Shown: piece by piece, positions 1 to 6,869 of the stretch
Layout of the letters: the number at the start of each line of letters is the position of its first letter
How positions within the stretch are numbered: position 1 is the first letter of the stretch
NCBI GenBank assembly: GCA_025997715.1
Contig: BNUY01000086.1
Location: 1 to 13,298, forward strand
Length of the DNA stretch: 13,298 bases
Origin: Spirochaetia bacterium
GTDB taxonomy: Bacteria > Spirochaetota > Spirochaetia > Treponematales > Breznakiellaceae
Direction: 5' to 3'
Program-made: the position numbers and the translations under genes
Notes under the pieces: generated by a model
Seen by the model: only the letters and a program-made list of their open reading frames with translations
Database searches by the model: none
What the model was told of the DNA's origin: nothing

Positions 1-168
1 GCCATAACCGGTAGCTACGATGTTTTTGAAAAAACCGGCCGGGTTCACTCAGGACCGGTTTCGGTAAGCTTCGCCGCCCCTATTGCCACCACCGGTATCC
101 CTGCGGAAGAGCGGGGGAATCTTACGGATCAGGTTTATGCAATAATAGATAGTATGTTAAAAAAATGA
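1..168 (+). CDS. PlsC-like 1-acyl-sn-glycerol-3-phosphate acyltransferase, C-terminal end (partial)
   Basis: An open frame enters from the left edge and stops at TGA 166-168, giving 55 residues. The segment GPVSVSFAAPIATTGIP followed by an acidic helical tail matches the C-terminal part of PlsC/LPLAT acyltransferases, where a V-x-V-x-F-G/A-x-P-I strand comes after the conserved acyl-acceptor motifs. Those enzymes add the second acyl chain to lysophosphatidate at the inner membrane. The catalytic HX4D block would lie upstream of the window, so the assignment rests only on the C-terminal pattern. This is host chromosome: it lies outside the tRNA attachment site and supplies the left boundary of the integrated element. 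Confidence 0.55.
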   Translation, partial: AITGSYDVFEKTGRVHSGPVSVSFAAPIATTGIPAEERGNLTDQVYAIIDSMLKK

Positions 169-209
169 CTGTCATGGAGAAAGCAAGGGGATGCGGTTTC
201 GTCTGCATC

Positions 210-238
210 TTGACGGGGATGCCCGCTTATGGTAGGGT
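210..238 (+). promoter_or_regulatory. Probable sigma70-type promoter of the tRNA-Val gene
   Basis: TTGACG (210-215), a 17-base spacer and TAGGGT (233-238) lie directly before the tRNA. The predicted start falls within a few bases of the mature tRNA 5' end at 248. The -35 matches consensus at five of six positions and the -10 is weaker. Because the tRNA is cut downstream, this host promoter now points into the integrated element towards the integrase gene. Confidence 0.45.
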
Positions 239-247
239 TCTTAGACC

Positions 248-295
248 GGGCGCTTAGCTCAGCTGGTTAGAGCACCACGTTTACACCGTGGGGGT
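248..295 (+). tRNA. tRNA-Val (anticodon UAC), 5' portion only, interrupted by integration
   Basis: The first two arms of a tRNA are clear: acceptor strand GGGCGCT (248-254), D arm GCTC/GAGC (257-260, 270-273), and anticodon stem CCACG/CGTGG (275-279, 287-291) closing loop TTTACAC with anticodon TAC (282-284), which decodes valine. After the variable-loop bases to about 295 the sequence changes. No T arm and no AGCGCCC acceptor complement follow. The gene is therefore split, and the 3' half should lie at the far end of the element. Either the element supplies a substitute 5' half there, or this copy is inactive. Confidence 0.82.
275..295. other. Probable left attachment site (attL core) in the tRNA anticodon stem-loop
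   Basis: tRNA identity stops near 295, a tyrosine recombinase gene begins 73 bases further on, and everything beyond is phage-like. Tyrosine integrases commonly use the anticodon stem-loop, a short inverted repeat, as crossover region, here the CCACG/CGTGG stem. The exact core cannot be defined without attR, which lies outside the window. The limits given are the inferred minimum around the anticodon arm. Confidence 0.55.
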
Positions 296-367
296 AATTG
301 ATGTTTGACAACCATATAAGAACCGTAATTACTTATAGGGTAAGGAGTTACGGGATAGGAAATTTCA

Positions 368-1579
368 ATGGTTTGCCAATTTCCAGAAAAATCCCAGAAA
401 AAAGAAAAAATGAGAAAACCATACTATCTTTATAAGCGGAGCCGTGGTAAATACTACCTATGCCAATTTAGAAATACCCGTACCGGGGAATTGGAGCCGG
501 AAGTAAGTACCGGGGAAACAAACAAAACCCTGGCGGATGCTTGGTGTCAGGAGCAACTGAAGGAAATAGCCGGAAGCGGTACTCTTTTCGGGACTTATGC
601 CGCCCCGTTTTTCGGTCCCGATTGCCCCCGGTGTAACCGCCTGAAGGATGAGGGTACCCCCTATGCTCCGTATACAATCCAAGTCTATTACTATTACATT
701 CAGCGTTTTATTTTGAAAGATGAGATAATATGCGCTATACCCATCGGGAAGGTATGCCGGGGTGATATTATTAACATACGTCAGCGCTGGTCTAAGGACC
801 ATCCAGGCATATCTCTTGAGAAGCCCTTGGAAACCCTGCGGCTTATCTTTACCGAAGCAGAGTACATGGAATATGTGGAATATAATCCGGTGGCAAAGGT
901 AAAAAACGTTGTCTATAAAAAACGAAAAATAAATTACCTCACAATACCCCAGATAAGAGAGATCATTGTACCGGAGAATTTCGCCTCAAACTATGTCCCA
1001 AGCAAATACCGTCCTAAGCATCGTGATGATAGTGGTTTCCGATTCTGTATCGCTACTGCCCTTTATGCTTATGCCGGCATTAGGGCTTCTGAAATCCGGG
1101 CGCTAAAGTGGAAAGATATAGACATTCCTGGACGCCGAATCCATGTGCAGCGGGCTTGGAAAACAAAGGGGTCCACGGTACTAGGGCCTCCAAAAGGCGG
1201 GTATGATCGCTTTACTGTTATCCCGGATATTCTTCTCCCTTTTCTATCTCACCCGGAAGATCCGGAAAAATGGGTTTGCGGAATAAATGCGAAGCATCCG
1301 ATGGGATATAAAAAATGGCATGATTCTTATAAGTCTATCTGTGATAAGAAAGAAACGCCGTCTACCCTTCATGCGCTCCGCCATGTACTTAATACGTCCC
1401 TGCTGGAAAAGTACCCTCAATATAAAGAATTGATTAAGGCTGCCCTGGGGTGGACTTCCGAAGAGCACAAGGCCGATGGGAAACGGTTCGGGACTGACAT
1501 TCAGGAAAATTATACCCACCGGGAAAGGTATGACCTTACCCCGTTGATTAAGGCAATAGATGAGCTATACAAGGAGTAA
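368..1579 (+). CDS. int: Phage-type tyrosine recombinase / integrase
   Basis: This 403-residue protein is a site-specific recombinase that would integrate the element at the adjacent tRNA-Val. The catalytic set is complete: Arg239 in AGIRASEIRALKW, Lys276 in the beta-hairpin, His335-x-x-Arg338 in HALRHV, Trp362 in the LGW position usually held by His or Trp, and nucleophile Tyr382 in ENYTH. Residues about 15-60 look like an arm-type DNA-binding domain (MRKPYYLYKRSRGKYY), and about 95-185 a SAM-like core-binding domain. A short CPRC motif (86-89) between them is unusual. AGGA at 357-360 supports the start at 368. A second ATG at 410 would begin exactly at the arm-binding domain but has no Shine-Dalgarno. 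A TTGACA at 305-310 lacks a well-placed -10. The next gene follows with a Shine-Dalgarno that overlaps this stop region. Confidence 0.93.
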   Translation: MVCQFPEKSQKKEKMRKPYYLYKRSRGKYYLCQFRNTRTGELEPEVSTGETNKTLADAWCQEQLKEIAGSGTLFGTYAAPFFGPDCPRCNRLKDEGTPYAPYTIQVYYYYIQRFILKDEIICAIPIGKVCRGDIINIRQRWSKDHPGISLEKPLETLRLIFTEAEYMEYVEYNPVAKVKNVVYKKRKINYLTIPQIREIIVPENFASNYVPSKYRPKHRDDSGFRFCIATALYAYAGIRASEIRALKWKDIDIPGRRIHVQRAWKTKGSTVLGPPKGGYDRFTVIPDILLPFLSHPEDPEKWVCGINAKHPMGYKKWHDSYKSICDKKETPSTLHALRHVLNTSLLEKYPQYKELIKAALGWTSEEHKADGKRFGTDIQENYTHRERYDLTPLIKAIDELYKE

Positions 1580-1582
1580 CCC

Positions 1583-2365
1583 ATGGCAAAGCAGAACCCC
1601 ATAAAAAACGTATTCGATGGGGATAGCACATCCGTAGATAAAATTGATAAAAAATATTTACAGTATGTCCGGGAATTCCAGGATGCGGCGGCGGTGGACG
1701 CCCTGACCGCCTTCAAGACTAAGAATCTGGATACCATTGAAAGAACCCTTAAAAAGTTGGCGGTTTCCCGATCAACCGCTTCATATCTTATTGGAATGGG
1801 GGCTTTAATAATTGAGCGGGAAAAACTATACCGGGAAGCCGGTTACGGATCTTACCTGGAATATACCCAGCACCTTTTAGAAGACTTGGAAATTCCGGTT
1901 TCCACCCTTAGCGATGATAAAATCATCATGGAAAAATACATTGATTATAATAAGCCCCTGGCAAAGGCCGGTTTTATCCTGGCCGGGAACGCTACAAAAT
2001 TGCGATACCTGGATGCCGCCCTGCAAAATCATGATGAAGAAGAGGTTTTCAATCGGATAACCAATGACACTTCCCGGTCATTCATAAGCTGGGCGCAACA
2101 CCCCAATATAATCAAACATAAGCCGGAGCCGGAAGTCTGGGTAGATGTAAAAATAGATGGAAATAAATTATTGATTGACGGAAAAAATATCCTTAACTTC
2201 CCCAAAAATACTACCCCTAAGATCCGGAAAATGATCAGTACCGATCTTGGAAAAACCTTCTCCATCCGTGAAGGTGGGAATATCCCCTATATCATAGGAA
2301 CCTATGACAAGGGGGAGCAGACCGCCATTGAGAATTTCCTAAAGAAGTACCGGGCAAAAAAATAA
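1583..2365 (+). CDS. Unrecognised prophage protein after integrase, possible DNA-binding/regulatory role
   Basis: This 260-residue soluble protein is cotranscribed with the integrase: AAGGAG at 1570-1575 precedes the ATG by seven bases and the stop-to-start gap is three bases. I do not recognise a family. Residues about 50-160 are strongly helical. The stretch around REAGYGSYLEYTQ followed by IPVSTLSDDK resembles helix-turn-helix layouts in ParB-like or phage regulatory proteins. The C-terminal third (from about 187) changes to beta-rich segments (VWVDVKIDGNKLLIDGKN) and ends in a basic helix. There is no signal peptide or membrane segment. Its position beside int fits a directionality factor, regulator or partition-like function, but that is inferred from context only. 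Confidence 0.7.
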   Translation: MAKQNPIKNVFDGDSTSVDKIDKKYLQYVREFQDAAAVDALTAFKTKNLDTIERTLKKLAVSRSTASYLIGMGALIIEREKLYREAGYGSYLEYTQHLLEDLEIPVSTLSDDKIIMEKYIDYNKPLAKAGFILAGNATKLRYLDAALQNHDEEEVFNRITNDTSRSFISWAQHPNIIKHKPEPEVWVDVKIDGNKLLIDGKNILNFPKNTTPKIRKMISTDLGKTFSIREGGNIPYIIGTYDKGEQTAIENFLKKYRAKK

Positions 2366-2408
2366 ATAACCAATGAGTTTCTGCCGATAAATGATGCAAG
2401 GAGAAACT

Positions 2409-2624
2409 ATGGCTAAAATTGATCAAATCGCTACATCTCTTGAAAAACTTTATGCAAAACGGGATGCCGTGCGTAAAGAGATCGTTACTGCGGAAAAGAA
2501 ACTACTTTCCGAAGCGAAGAAGCTTGCTAAGACCCCCGCTGCAAAGAAGCCCGGAAAAAAGGCCCCGGGCAAAAAGAAGGTGGCGGCCCCCAGGAAGCCC
2601 AGGGTTTCCAAGCCGAAAATCTAA
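2409..2624 (+). CDS. Small histone H1-like Lys/Ala/Pro-rich protein
   Basis: This is a 71-residue protein. The start at 2409 is chosen because AAGGAG at 2398-2403 lies five bases upstream; an in-frame ATG at 2391 would add six residues but lacks a ribosome binding site. Residues 1-40 form a charged amphipathic helix (IDQIATSLEKLYAKRDAV) that could self-associate. Residues 41-71 are almost entirely Lys, Ala, Pro, Gly and Arg, with AAKKPGKKAPGKKK repeats typical of histone H1-like tails in bacterial Hc1/Hc2-type nucleoid proteins. The likely role is non-specific DNA or RNA binding and compaction. It is the last gene before a strong terminator. Low-complexity basic proteins converge easily, so common descent with Hc1 is not claimed. 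Confidence 0.7.
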   Translation: MAKIDQIATSLEKLYAKRDAVRKEIVTAEKKLLSEAKKLAKTPAAKKPGKKAPGKKKVAAPRKPRVSKPKI

Positions 2625-2630
2625 ACAGTA

Positions 2631-2654
2631 AAGCCCCGGAAATGGGGCTTTTTT
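2631..2654 (+). terminator. Rho-independent terminator after the integration module
   Basis: A perfect 7-bp stem AAGCCCC (2631-2637) / GGGGCTT (2644-2650) encloses a six-base loop, and T continues to 2654, giving six T in all. It ends the int operon seven bases after the H1-like gene stop. The opposite strand has only a short U run, so it would work poorly for the convergent cassette. Confidence 0.85.
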
Positions 2655-2681
2655 CGTCTGTGGAGGATGATGCTTGCCCTT

Positions 2682-3158
2682 TCAATAGATGAGGCCCTCT
2701 GCTAAAGCCATTATTGCCTCTTTGCTTAAATCCCTATAACGAAAGGCGTAAAGGAGATCGCTTGCAATTTGGTCTGTGTAATTGATTTTCTTCCCCTTCT
2801 TTTTTGCATGGTAGGCGAGAACGTGAATTAAAAAATGCAGCGCAATTTTGGCATTTATTAAATTCGCGGCGATATTCCGGCCTGAAAACGGGTTAAGTTT
2901 GACTATCCAAAAGCATAGTAGGGACGCTTCGTTTATCTCGCCAAGAGTACACCCATCATAGAAAATATGGAAATATACCCGGCGTTTTTCTATCCGGTCA
3001 AAAATATCCAATAAAACTTCCATGTTTGTATCTAGATCATTTATCCCCGTATCCTGCTCAAATGATCGTAAGAAGCTACCAGTCTTAGCACACCAAAATC
3101 TCATGGTTGATTGATCAAGAGGTTCAAATTTGGGAAATTGATAGGGCTTGTTGGGCAT
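2682..3158 (-). CDS. Hypothetical protein, second gene of minus-strand cassette
   Basis: This 158-residue protein has no family I recognise. Its ATG follows directly on the stop codon of the upstream 61-aa gene (TAAATG), so the two are translationally coupled. It is rich in helices and aromatic residues. The middle segment YFHIFYDGCTLGEINEASLL and a following NAKIALHFLIHVLAYHAKKK stretch look like a compact helical domain with a hydrophobic core, not a clear transmembrane span. Cysteines occur at several positions without a metal-binding pattern. The cassette is opposite in direction to every surrounding intact gene and sits between the lysogeny and structural modules, a usual place for genes expressed in the lysogen (morons). 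A toxin-antitoxin or exclusion role is possible but not shown by any motif. Confidence 0.7.
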   Translation of the reverse strand: MPNKPYQFPKFEPLDQSTMRFWCAKTGSFLRSFEQDTGINDLDTNMEVLLDIFDRIEKRRVYFHIFYDGCTLGEINEASLLCFWIVKLNPFSGRNIAANLINAKIALHFLIHVLAYHAKKKGKKINYTDQIASDLLYAFRYRDLSKEAIMALAEGLIY

Positions 3159-3344
3159 TTACATACCAACTTTGGCAAGAGACTCTAAAACGGCGCAACC
3201 GTCGGGGGTTGATTTTAATACTTGAGCGCCTTCCATGGCCGCATCCCAGATGGTTTCGTCTTCACCCCTGATCCGTTCATTTTTGGGGTATACTCTGCTT
3301 ACAAGGTACTTGTTGTATTCTTCTTCGCTAAATGTAATATCCAT
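3159..3344 (-). CDS. Small hypothetical protein, first gene of minus-strand cassette
   Basis: This is a 61-residue acidic protein (MDITFSEEEYNKYLVSRVYP at the N-terminus; the rest holds DETIWDAAMEGAQVLKS). I do not recognise it. The start is set by a promoter whose predicted transcription start coincides with the A of the ATG at 3344, so the message would be leaderless, as for lambda cI from pRM. There is no room for a Shine-Dalgarno. The size, acidity and position ahead of a larger, more basic partner resemble the order antitoxin then toxin, but no DNA-binding fold is evident. Its TAA abuts the ATG of the next gene. Confidence 0.62.
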   Translation of the reverse strand: MDITFSEEEYNKYLVSRVYPKNERIRGEDETIWDAAMEGAQVLKSTPDGCAVLESLAKVGM

Positions 3345-3351
3345 AGCCTGT

Positions 3352-3381
3352 ATTTTACGCCGTAATAGTAGGTTTTGTCAA
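3352..3381 (-). promoter_or_regulatory. Near-consensus promoter for the minus-strand two-gene cassette
   Basis: Read on the minus strand: TTGACA (3381-3376), an 18-base spacer, then TAAAAT (3357-3352). The -35 is a perfect match and the -10 matches five of six. Transcription would begin about 3346-3344, on or just before the ATG at 3344. This is the best promoter in the window and has no evident operator palindrome, which suggests constitutive expression in the integrated state. Confidence 0.7.
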
Positions 3382-3424
3382 TAGATTATTGCCATCTTGC
3401 CGTCTATGGCTTCACCGCCCGGCT

Positions 3425-3661
3425 TTACTCCAATCCCCGCATGATGCTGACGAATTCACCCTGGACCTGATAATCACCGGGACCCACCTCAATGCAATTA
3501 TCACTCCCATCTTCCCAGCAGAGAAAAATCTTTCCGTCTTCTTTCTTTACCCGCTTTATCGTACTTTCATCCCCATGCCGGACCAGCATGACCTTATTAT
3601 GCTCCGGCTCCTCCGCCCGCCGCTTCCACATTGGACAAGAATAAAGGATTAATCCGTTTCT
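3425..3661 (-). pseudogene. C-terminal remnant of a LexA/CI-like S24 peptidase repressor
   Basis: The minus frame from a stop at 3662-3664 down to TAA at 3425 ends in a typical S24 tail. The segment VMLVRHGDESTIKRVKK aligns with the LexA strand around its catalytic lysine (EVTVKRLKK), with Lys in the same place. It is followed by a G-K-I-x-L strand and the final GDYQVQGEFVSIMRG, comparable to the GLAVGVIR end of LexA. Upstream of the internal ATG at 3631 the frame still reads NGLILYS, resembling the DGDLVLV strand after the catalytic Ser. Homology then ends where the serine, linker and DNA-binding domain should be. The protein is thus a non-functional lysogeny repressor remnant. It lies upstream of, and in the same direction as, the two-gene cassette. 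Confidence 0.7.
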
Positions 3662-4050
3662 TTAATCGGCCCCCTAAAACCAGTGATTCAATCCGGGCCG
3701 TGCAAGCATCCATTTCTCCCTATGGCGCGGAAACCTTTGACCGGAATCTTTTTTATGCGATTGATTACATTGCCGGGTACCCTTCCTCTGATGCTATCCC
3801 GGATGATTTACGGGCGGTTATTGGGAAGGTTGCCGCAATATCCCTGCTTAATGCCATAGGGCGCGGGCTTATGTCCGGGTTTTCCAGTAGCAGCTTATCA
3901 ATGGACGGTGTGAGTGAATCCTTTTCTTCTACACAATCCGCCACATCCGCCTATTATGGTGCGGATATTAAAGAGTACAAAGATGATATTGAAAATTATA
4001 TATCTGCAAATAAATTGAAGTTTGGACATATCACGATGGGGGCACTATAA
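3631..4050 (+). CDS. Phage structural (head/neck) protein, apparently 5'-truncated
   Basis: The frame gives 139 residues from a TTG at 3631. There is no ATG and no Shine-Dalgarno, and the frame is open only back to a TGA at 3589-3591. The first ten or so codons overlap the antisense of the S24 repressor remnant, so the original N-terminus seems lost. The C-terminal part, with SSSLSMDGVSESFSSTQSA then YYGADIKEYKDDI, resembles the end of larger virion proteins of tailed phages that carry a S-I-D-G-L-S-Q-S type motif. That recognition is from memory of pattern and is moderate. Its stop overlaps the start of the next gene by one base (TAATG), so it belongs to the late operon. It may be a fragment that no longer functions. 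Confidence 0.5.
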   Translation: MDKNKGLIRFFNRPPKTSDSIRAVQASISPYGAETFDRNLFYAIDYIAGYPSSDAIPDDLRAVIGKVAAISLLNAIGRGLMSGFSSSSLSMDGVSESFSSTQSATSAYYGADIKEYKDDIENYISANKLKFGHITMGAL

Positions 4051-5195
4051 TGGGTGTTGGATTAGGTAAGAATTCCCCCGTAGTCCTTTCTCAAAACAGG
4101 GTTAATTTTGAAGCCCTTATTGATCGTCATGGGCAATGGCTACGGTGGAGAACCACAAGAAAATGTACCTGTGTAACTACAGAAAATGAGCCGAACGTCC
4201 ATTGCGAAAAATGCAATGGATCCGGTGATATATACGATTATCAGAAATTCTATACTGACACCTTGCAGTTAAAGGTACGCGATAATGTCCTTGATTTGCC
4301 CGTTGCTAATGCGGAGTGTGAAGTCATTCAGATTTACGATACCTACGGAAACGATTACCCTTTTGTAAAATGTGGGGGATTCGTGGAAATCACGGGCGGC
4401 CCCCGTAAACTTTCTAAAAATGAGATTGTCGGTGTTTTAATTCGTGATACGACAGTAAAACACCTCGATAGCGTAGAATTGGAGCGCGTTGGCGGCGGGT
4501 ATTATCGAGTACCCGGAATAGAAACAACGCCCTCAAAAATTGATGGGGTCTACTATAAATCGGCGGGTGACGTTATCGCGGTGGAACGGTTGGAAACAAC
4601 CGAACATGAGGCGGTAGAGATTGCCGGGTACCGGCAAAATCTCATTCAGGTTGATCCGGGTTTCCCTGAAAGTGAAACACTAACCGCCTATGGGGTAGAT
4701 TATATAATGCCCTTCAAATTCATTTTACTTTCTCAAAATCTTAACAAAGAAGATTCGCAACTGGTAAGCGCGCATAACGGGGATGCAGTTTGTACCTACC
4801 CCTATATGTTCAATGTTTCTGAAAACGATGTATTGACCGTTCTTTCCGGGAATATGCCTGGAAAGGTAGTCCTTAATCATATCAGTGATGAATCAGACGA
4901 TATAATTCCGGAATTCTTTGTTGCAGAGGTAGATAACCTTGAAACCCAGGAAGAGAAATATCAGGAAGGGATAGATTTTATCCTTGCCGGAACAAACCGT
5001 ATTCATTGGCTGGGAGAAAACAAGCCCGCAGCCGGAGCGGTTATGTCAATAAATTATCAGTATCGGCCTACCTACCGGGTAGCAAAAAATATCCCGATGT
5101 TACGGACTAGCGAGGATCAGCATATTCCCCGCAAGGTGGTATTGAAACTGTTTGCCGCGTTTGCAGAGGGCCGGAGGCTTAATCAGAATGGTTAG
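4050..5195 (+). CDS. Phage neck/connector-type structural protein with Cys4 zinc-like motif
   Basis: This 381-residue protein begins one base inside the upstream stop codon. Near the N-terminus it has Cys39-x-Cys41 and Cys52-x-x-Cys55, the second pair in the DnaJ-like context CEKCNGSGDIY. Such a four-cysteine, G-x-G-containing knuckle is seen in virion proteins encoded between head and tail genes of several contractile phages and probably binds zinc. The remainder (about 65-380) is beta-rich with repeated aromatic and acidic segments, ending in a helix. No enzymatic motif is seen. Its position before an HK97-gp10-like gene suggests a head-tail joining or neck role. That role would be odd if the head module is absent, so its retention bears on whether the particle is headless. 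Confidence 0.55.
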   Translation: MGVGLGKNSPVVLSQNRVNFEALIDRHGQWLRWRTTRKCTCVTTENEPNVHCEKCNGSGDIYDYQKFYTDTLQLKVRDNVLDLPVANAECEVIQIYDTYGNDYPFVKCGGFVEITGGPRKLSKNEIVGVLIRDTTVKHLDSVELERVGGGYYRVPGIETTPSKIDGVYYKSAGDVIAVERLETTEHEAVEIAGYRQNLIQVDPGFPESETLTAYGVDYIMPFKFILLSQNLNKEDSQLVSAHNGDAVCTYPYMFNVSENDVLTVLSGNMPGKVVLNHISDESDDIIPEFFVAEVDNLETQEEKYQEGIDFILAGTNRIHWLGENKPAAGAVMSINYQYRPTYRVAKNIPMLRTSEDQHIPRKVVLKLFAAFAEGRRLNQNG

Positions 5196-6066
5196 AATGA
5201 GCGTGTCGGTTGATAGTGATATTCTCCAGCAACTTCAAAGTGCCCTTGGGCGGCTTGGAGCGGGTGTTCTCCCGGCAACATCGGAGGCCATGAAAGCATC
5301 TGCCGGACTTATACGGGATACCTGGAAAGGTTTTGCAATGGGAGGGAGTCTGCCGGGTATTACGGAAAGCTTAAAGCAACCAAGCGGAAAATATGCGCGA
5401 AGCATTCGTATTAAACGGAATGGGCCGTTTGATTACGAAATTTACAGTGATTCTGATGTTGCCGGGTGGATAGAGAACGGCACGGAAGAACTTGACATGA
5501 AAACTACTCACCCCTTTGGTCCTCGATCTCGAGTGACACAAACTGGAAAGAATAAGGGGTATTCCTATTTAATTGTACCGTTTCGGTGGGGAACCCCAAG
5601 AACGGTAGGATTTCGGAATGTAATTCCTCAAGCTGTCTATAACATTGTTAAAAATAAAAGGAAATTCGCACAAACCAAAACTACGGTATCTGCTGATAAA
5701 TCAGGCAAGCAATCGCCTAATTTTAACGGAGACATGGTAGGCAGGGCGCAATATAGCGATGTAACCGGAAGTAAGGCATGGGGTGATAGGACTACTGCCG
5801 CCGATATGGGAGAAAACAGGTTTTTCAATGATACAGGACGGGACATAACTGATGACATGGTCGGCATGTCAAGTATGTTAGGACAAAACGGGAAAGCAGC
5901 GGGGTATCTTACTTTCCGTGTTATTTCCGCCGCCCCCGGTGCTACGGGATGGATCAAACCGGCCATGAAAGCGCGACCTGTTACCCAGGCGGTAGCCAGT
6001 GTATCCAAGGAAACGGTAGAGGAAACCCTTGACGGCGCAATACGGGAGGATTTAGCAAACCTATGA
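5188..6066 (+). CDS. HK97 gp10-like tail completion / neck protein
   Basis: This 292-residue protein starts at ATG 5188 with GGAGG at 5173-5177 ten bases upstream, overlapping the previous gene by eight bases. A longer frame from TTG 5152 is not needed. The hallmark region is VAGWIENGTEELDMKTTHPF, then a YLIVPFRWGTP strand. This matches gp10-like proteins, where an I-E-x-G-T-x-x-Y/L-D-M-K block precedes a surface strand. The N-terminal helix (about 5-60) is typical too. These proteins sit at the top of the tail and help join or cap it. The protein is longer than a usual 120-160-residue gp10, with an added middle and C-terminal part (about 160-290) of unclear function. Confidence 0.6.
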   Translation: MVRMSVSVDSDILQQLQSALGRLGAGVLPATSEAMKASAGLIRDTWKGFAMGGSLPGITESLKQPSGKYARSIRIKRNGPFDYEIYSDSDVAGWIENGTEELDMKTTHPFGPRSRVTQTGKNKGYSYLIVPFRWGTPRTVGFRNVIPQAVYNIVKNKRKFAQTKTTVSADKSGKQSPNFNGDMVGRAQYSDVTGSKAWGDRTTAADMGENRFFNDTGRDITDDMVGMSSMLGQNGKAAGYLTFRVISAAPGATGWIKPAMKARPVTQAVASVSKETVEETLDGAIREDLANL

Positions 6067-6869
6067 TCTTCTTTTTGAATAAGGGTCTAATCCTTGAACA
6101 AGTCATTATCAAATCTATCCAAGATTATTTTAATGTGGTGGGTATTCCGGAGTTTTACAAAGGTTTTACCGTGAATGTTACGAATAAACACCCATTTGCG
6201 AGGCTCCTTCTTAATTCCATCACCGGAGAAAAACCAAGTGCAAGTCTTTTCCCGGCTGTAGTGGTTTCCACATTGGAAGATGGAAAGCCCGGAGAACTTG
6301 CGGATCTTGTTGACACCAGTTTTCTTGAACTCATGCCGGAGGACGTGAACGCTCCGGAGGGGGGAAAAAGCCCCATGGAAGCGCGGGAATATATGATGAT
6401 GACCACCAAAAAATTGGATGCTATAAGATTGGCGGTTGCCGAAAAAGGACATGTTTACGGTATATCAAATTTTATTCGTAGACAGGACCGTATCTCCATA
6501 GAAATATGGGCGGAAAATATTCAGTTGAAAAATGAGCTTTACGAAGCGATCCGGCTTTTTGTGTGCGGCTGGATGAAAGAATCATTAGAAAAACTGTATG
6601 AAGAAAATGGCTTTGCCCTTTTTGATAATACCGTGCGGGGCCAGCGGAGCAACAACGCAAATGTGGACTTTGGGATTGAGCTTTGGGGTGCATATATCAC
6701 CTTTGAGGCGGACTACACGATTGAGCAAACCGTAATCGACACGGAATTAGTCGATAGCAATATAGACTTTATGGAGGTAATTAACCATGTCAAAGGACAG
6801 GCAGGGACAACCCGGAGCGTTATTATCGGTGGAGGAGATAGCGCAGAATCAGGCGGATCAGAACCATGA
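6063..6869 (+). CDS. Probable tail terminator-like / neck protein
   Basis: This 268-residue protein starts within the previous stop codon (ATGA overlap at 6063-6066). It has an N-terminal helix, then mixed alpha/beta sequence including ISIEIWAENIQLKNELYEAI, a strand followed by an amphipathic helix, and later FGIELWGAYITFEADYTIEQ, a strand pair typical of tail terminator folds. In contractile phages a tail terminator gene usually lies between the gp10-like and sheath genes, as here. The Gly/Ser tail (about 245-268) is probably disordered and is encoded where the next gene overlaps by 83 bases. Assignment is by position and secondary-structure feel, not by a diagnostic motif. Confidence 0.42.
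   Translation: MIFFLNKGLILEQVIIKSIQDYFNVVGIPEFYKGFTVNVTNKHPFARLLLNSITGEKPSASLFPAVVVSTLEDGKPGELADLVDTSFLELMPEDVNAPEGGKSPMEAREYMMMTTKKLDAIRLAVAEKGHVYGISNFIRRQDRISIEIWAENIQLKNELYEAIRLFVCGWMKESLEKLYEENGFALFDNTVRGQRSNNANVDFGIELWGAYITFEADYTIEQTVIDTELVDSNIDFMEVINHVKGQAGTTRSVIIGGGDSAESGGSEP

Noticed and set aside
305..340. TTGACA before the integrase as a promoter
   Set aside because: The -35 is perfect but no acceptable -10 lies 16-18 bases away, so it was not listed as a promoter.
3447..3474. Possible plus-strand promoter CTGACG-16-GATAAT
   Set aside because: Short spacer, a four-of-six -35 and location inside the repressor remnant coding sequence; likely chance.
3389..3652. Plus-strand open frame of 87 codons
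   Set aside because: It is antisense to the S24 repressor remnant, which has a recognisable domain in the same bases; no ribosome binding site.
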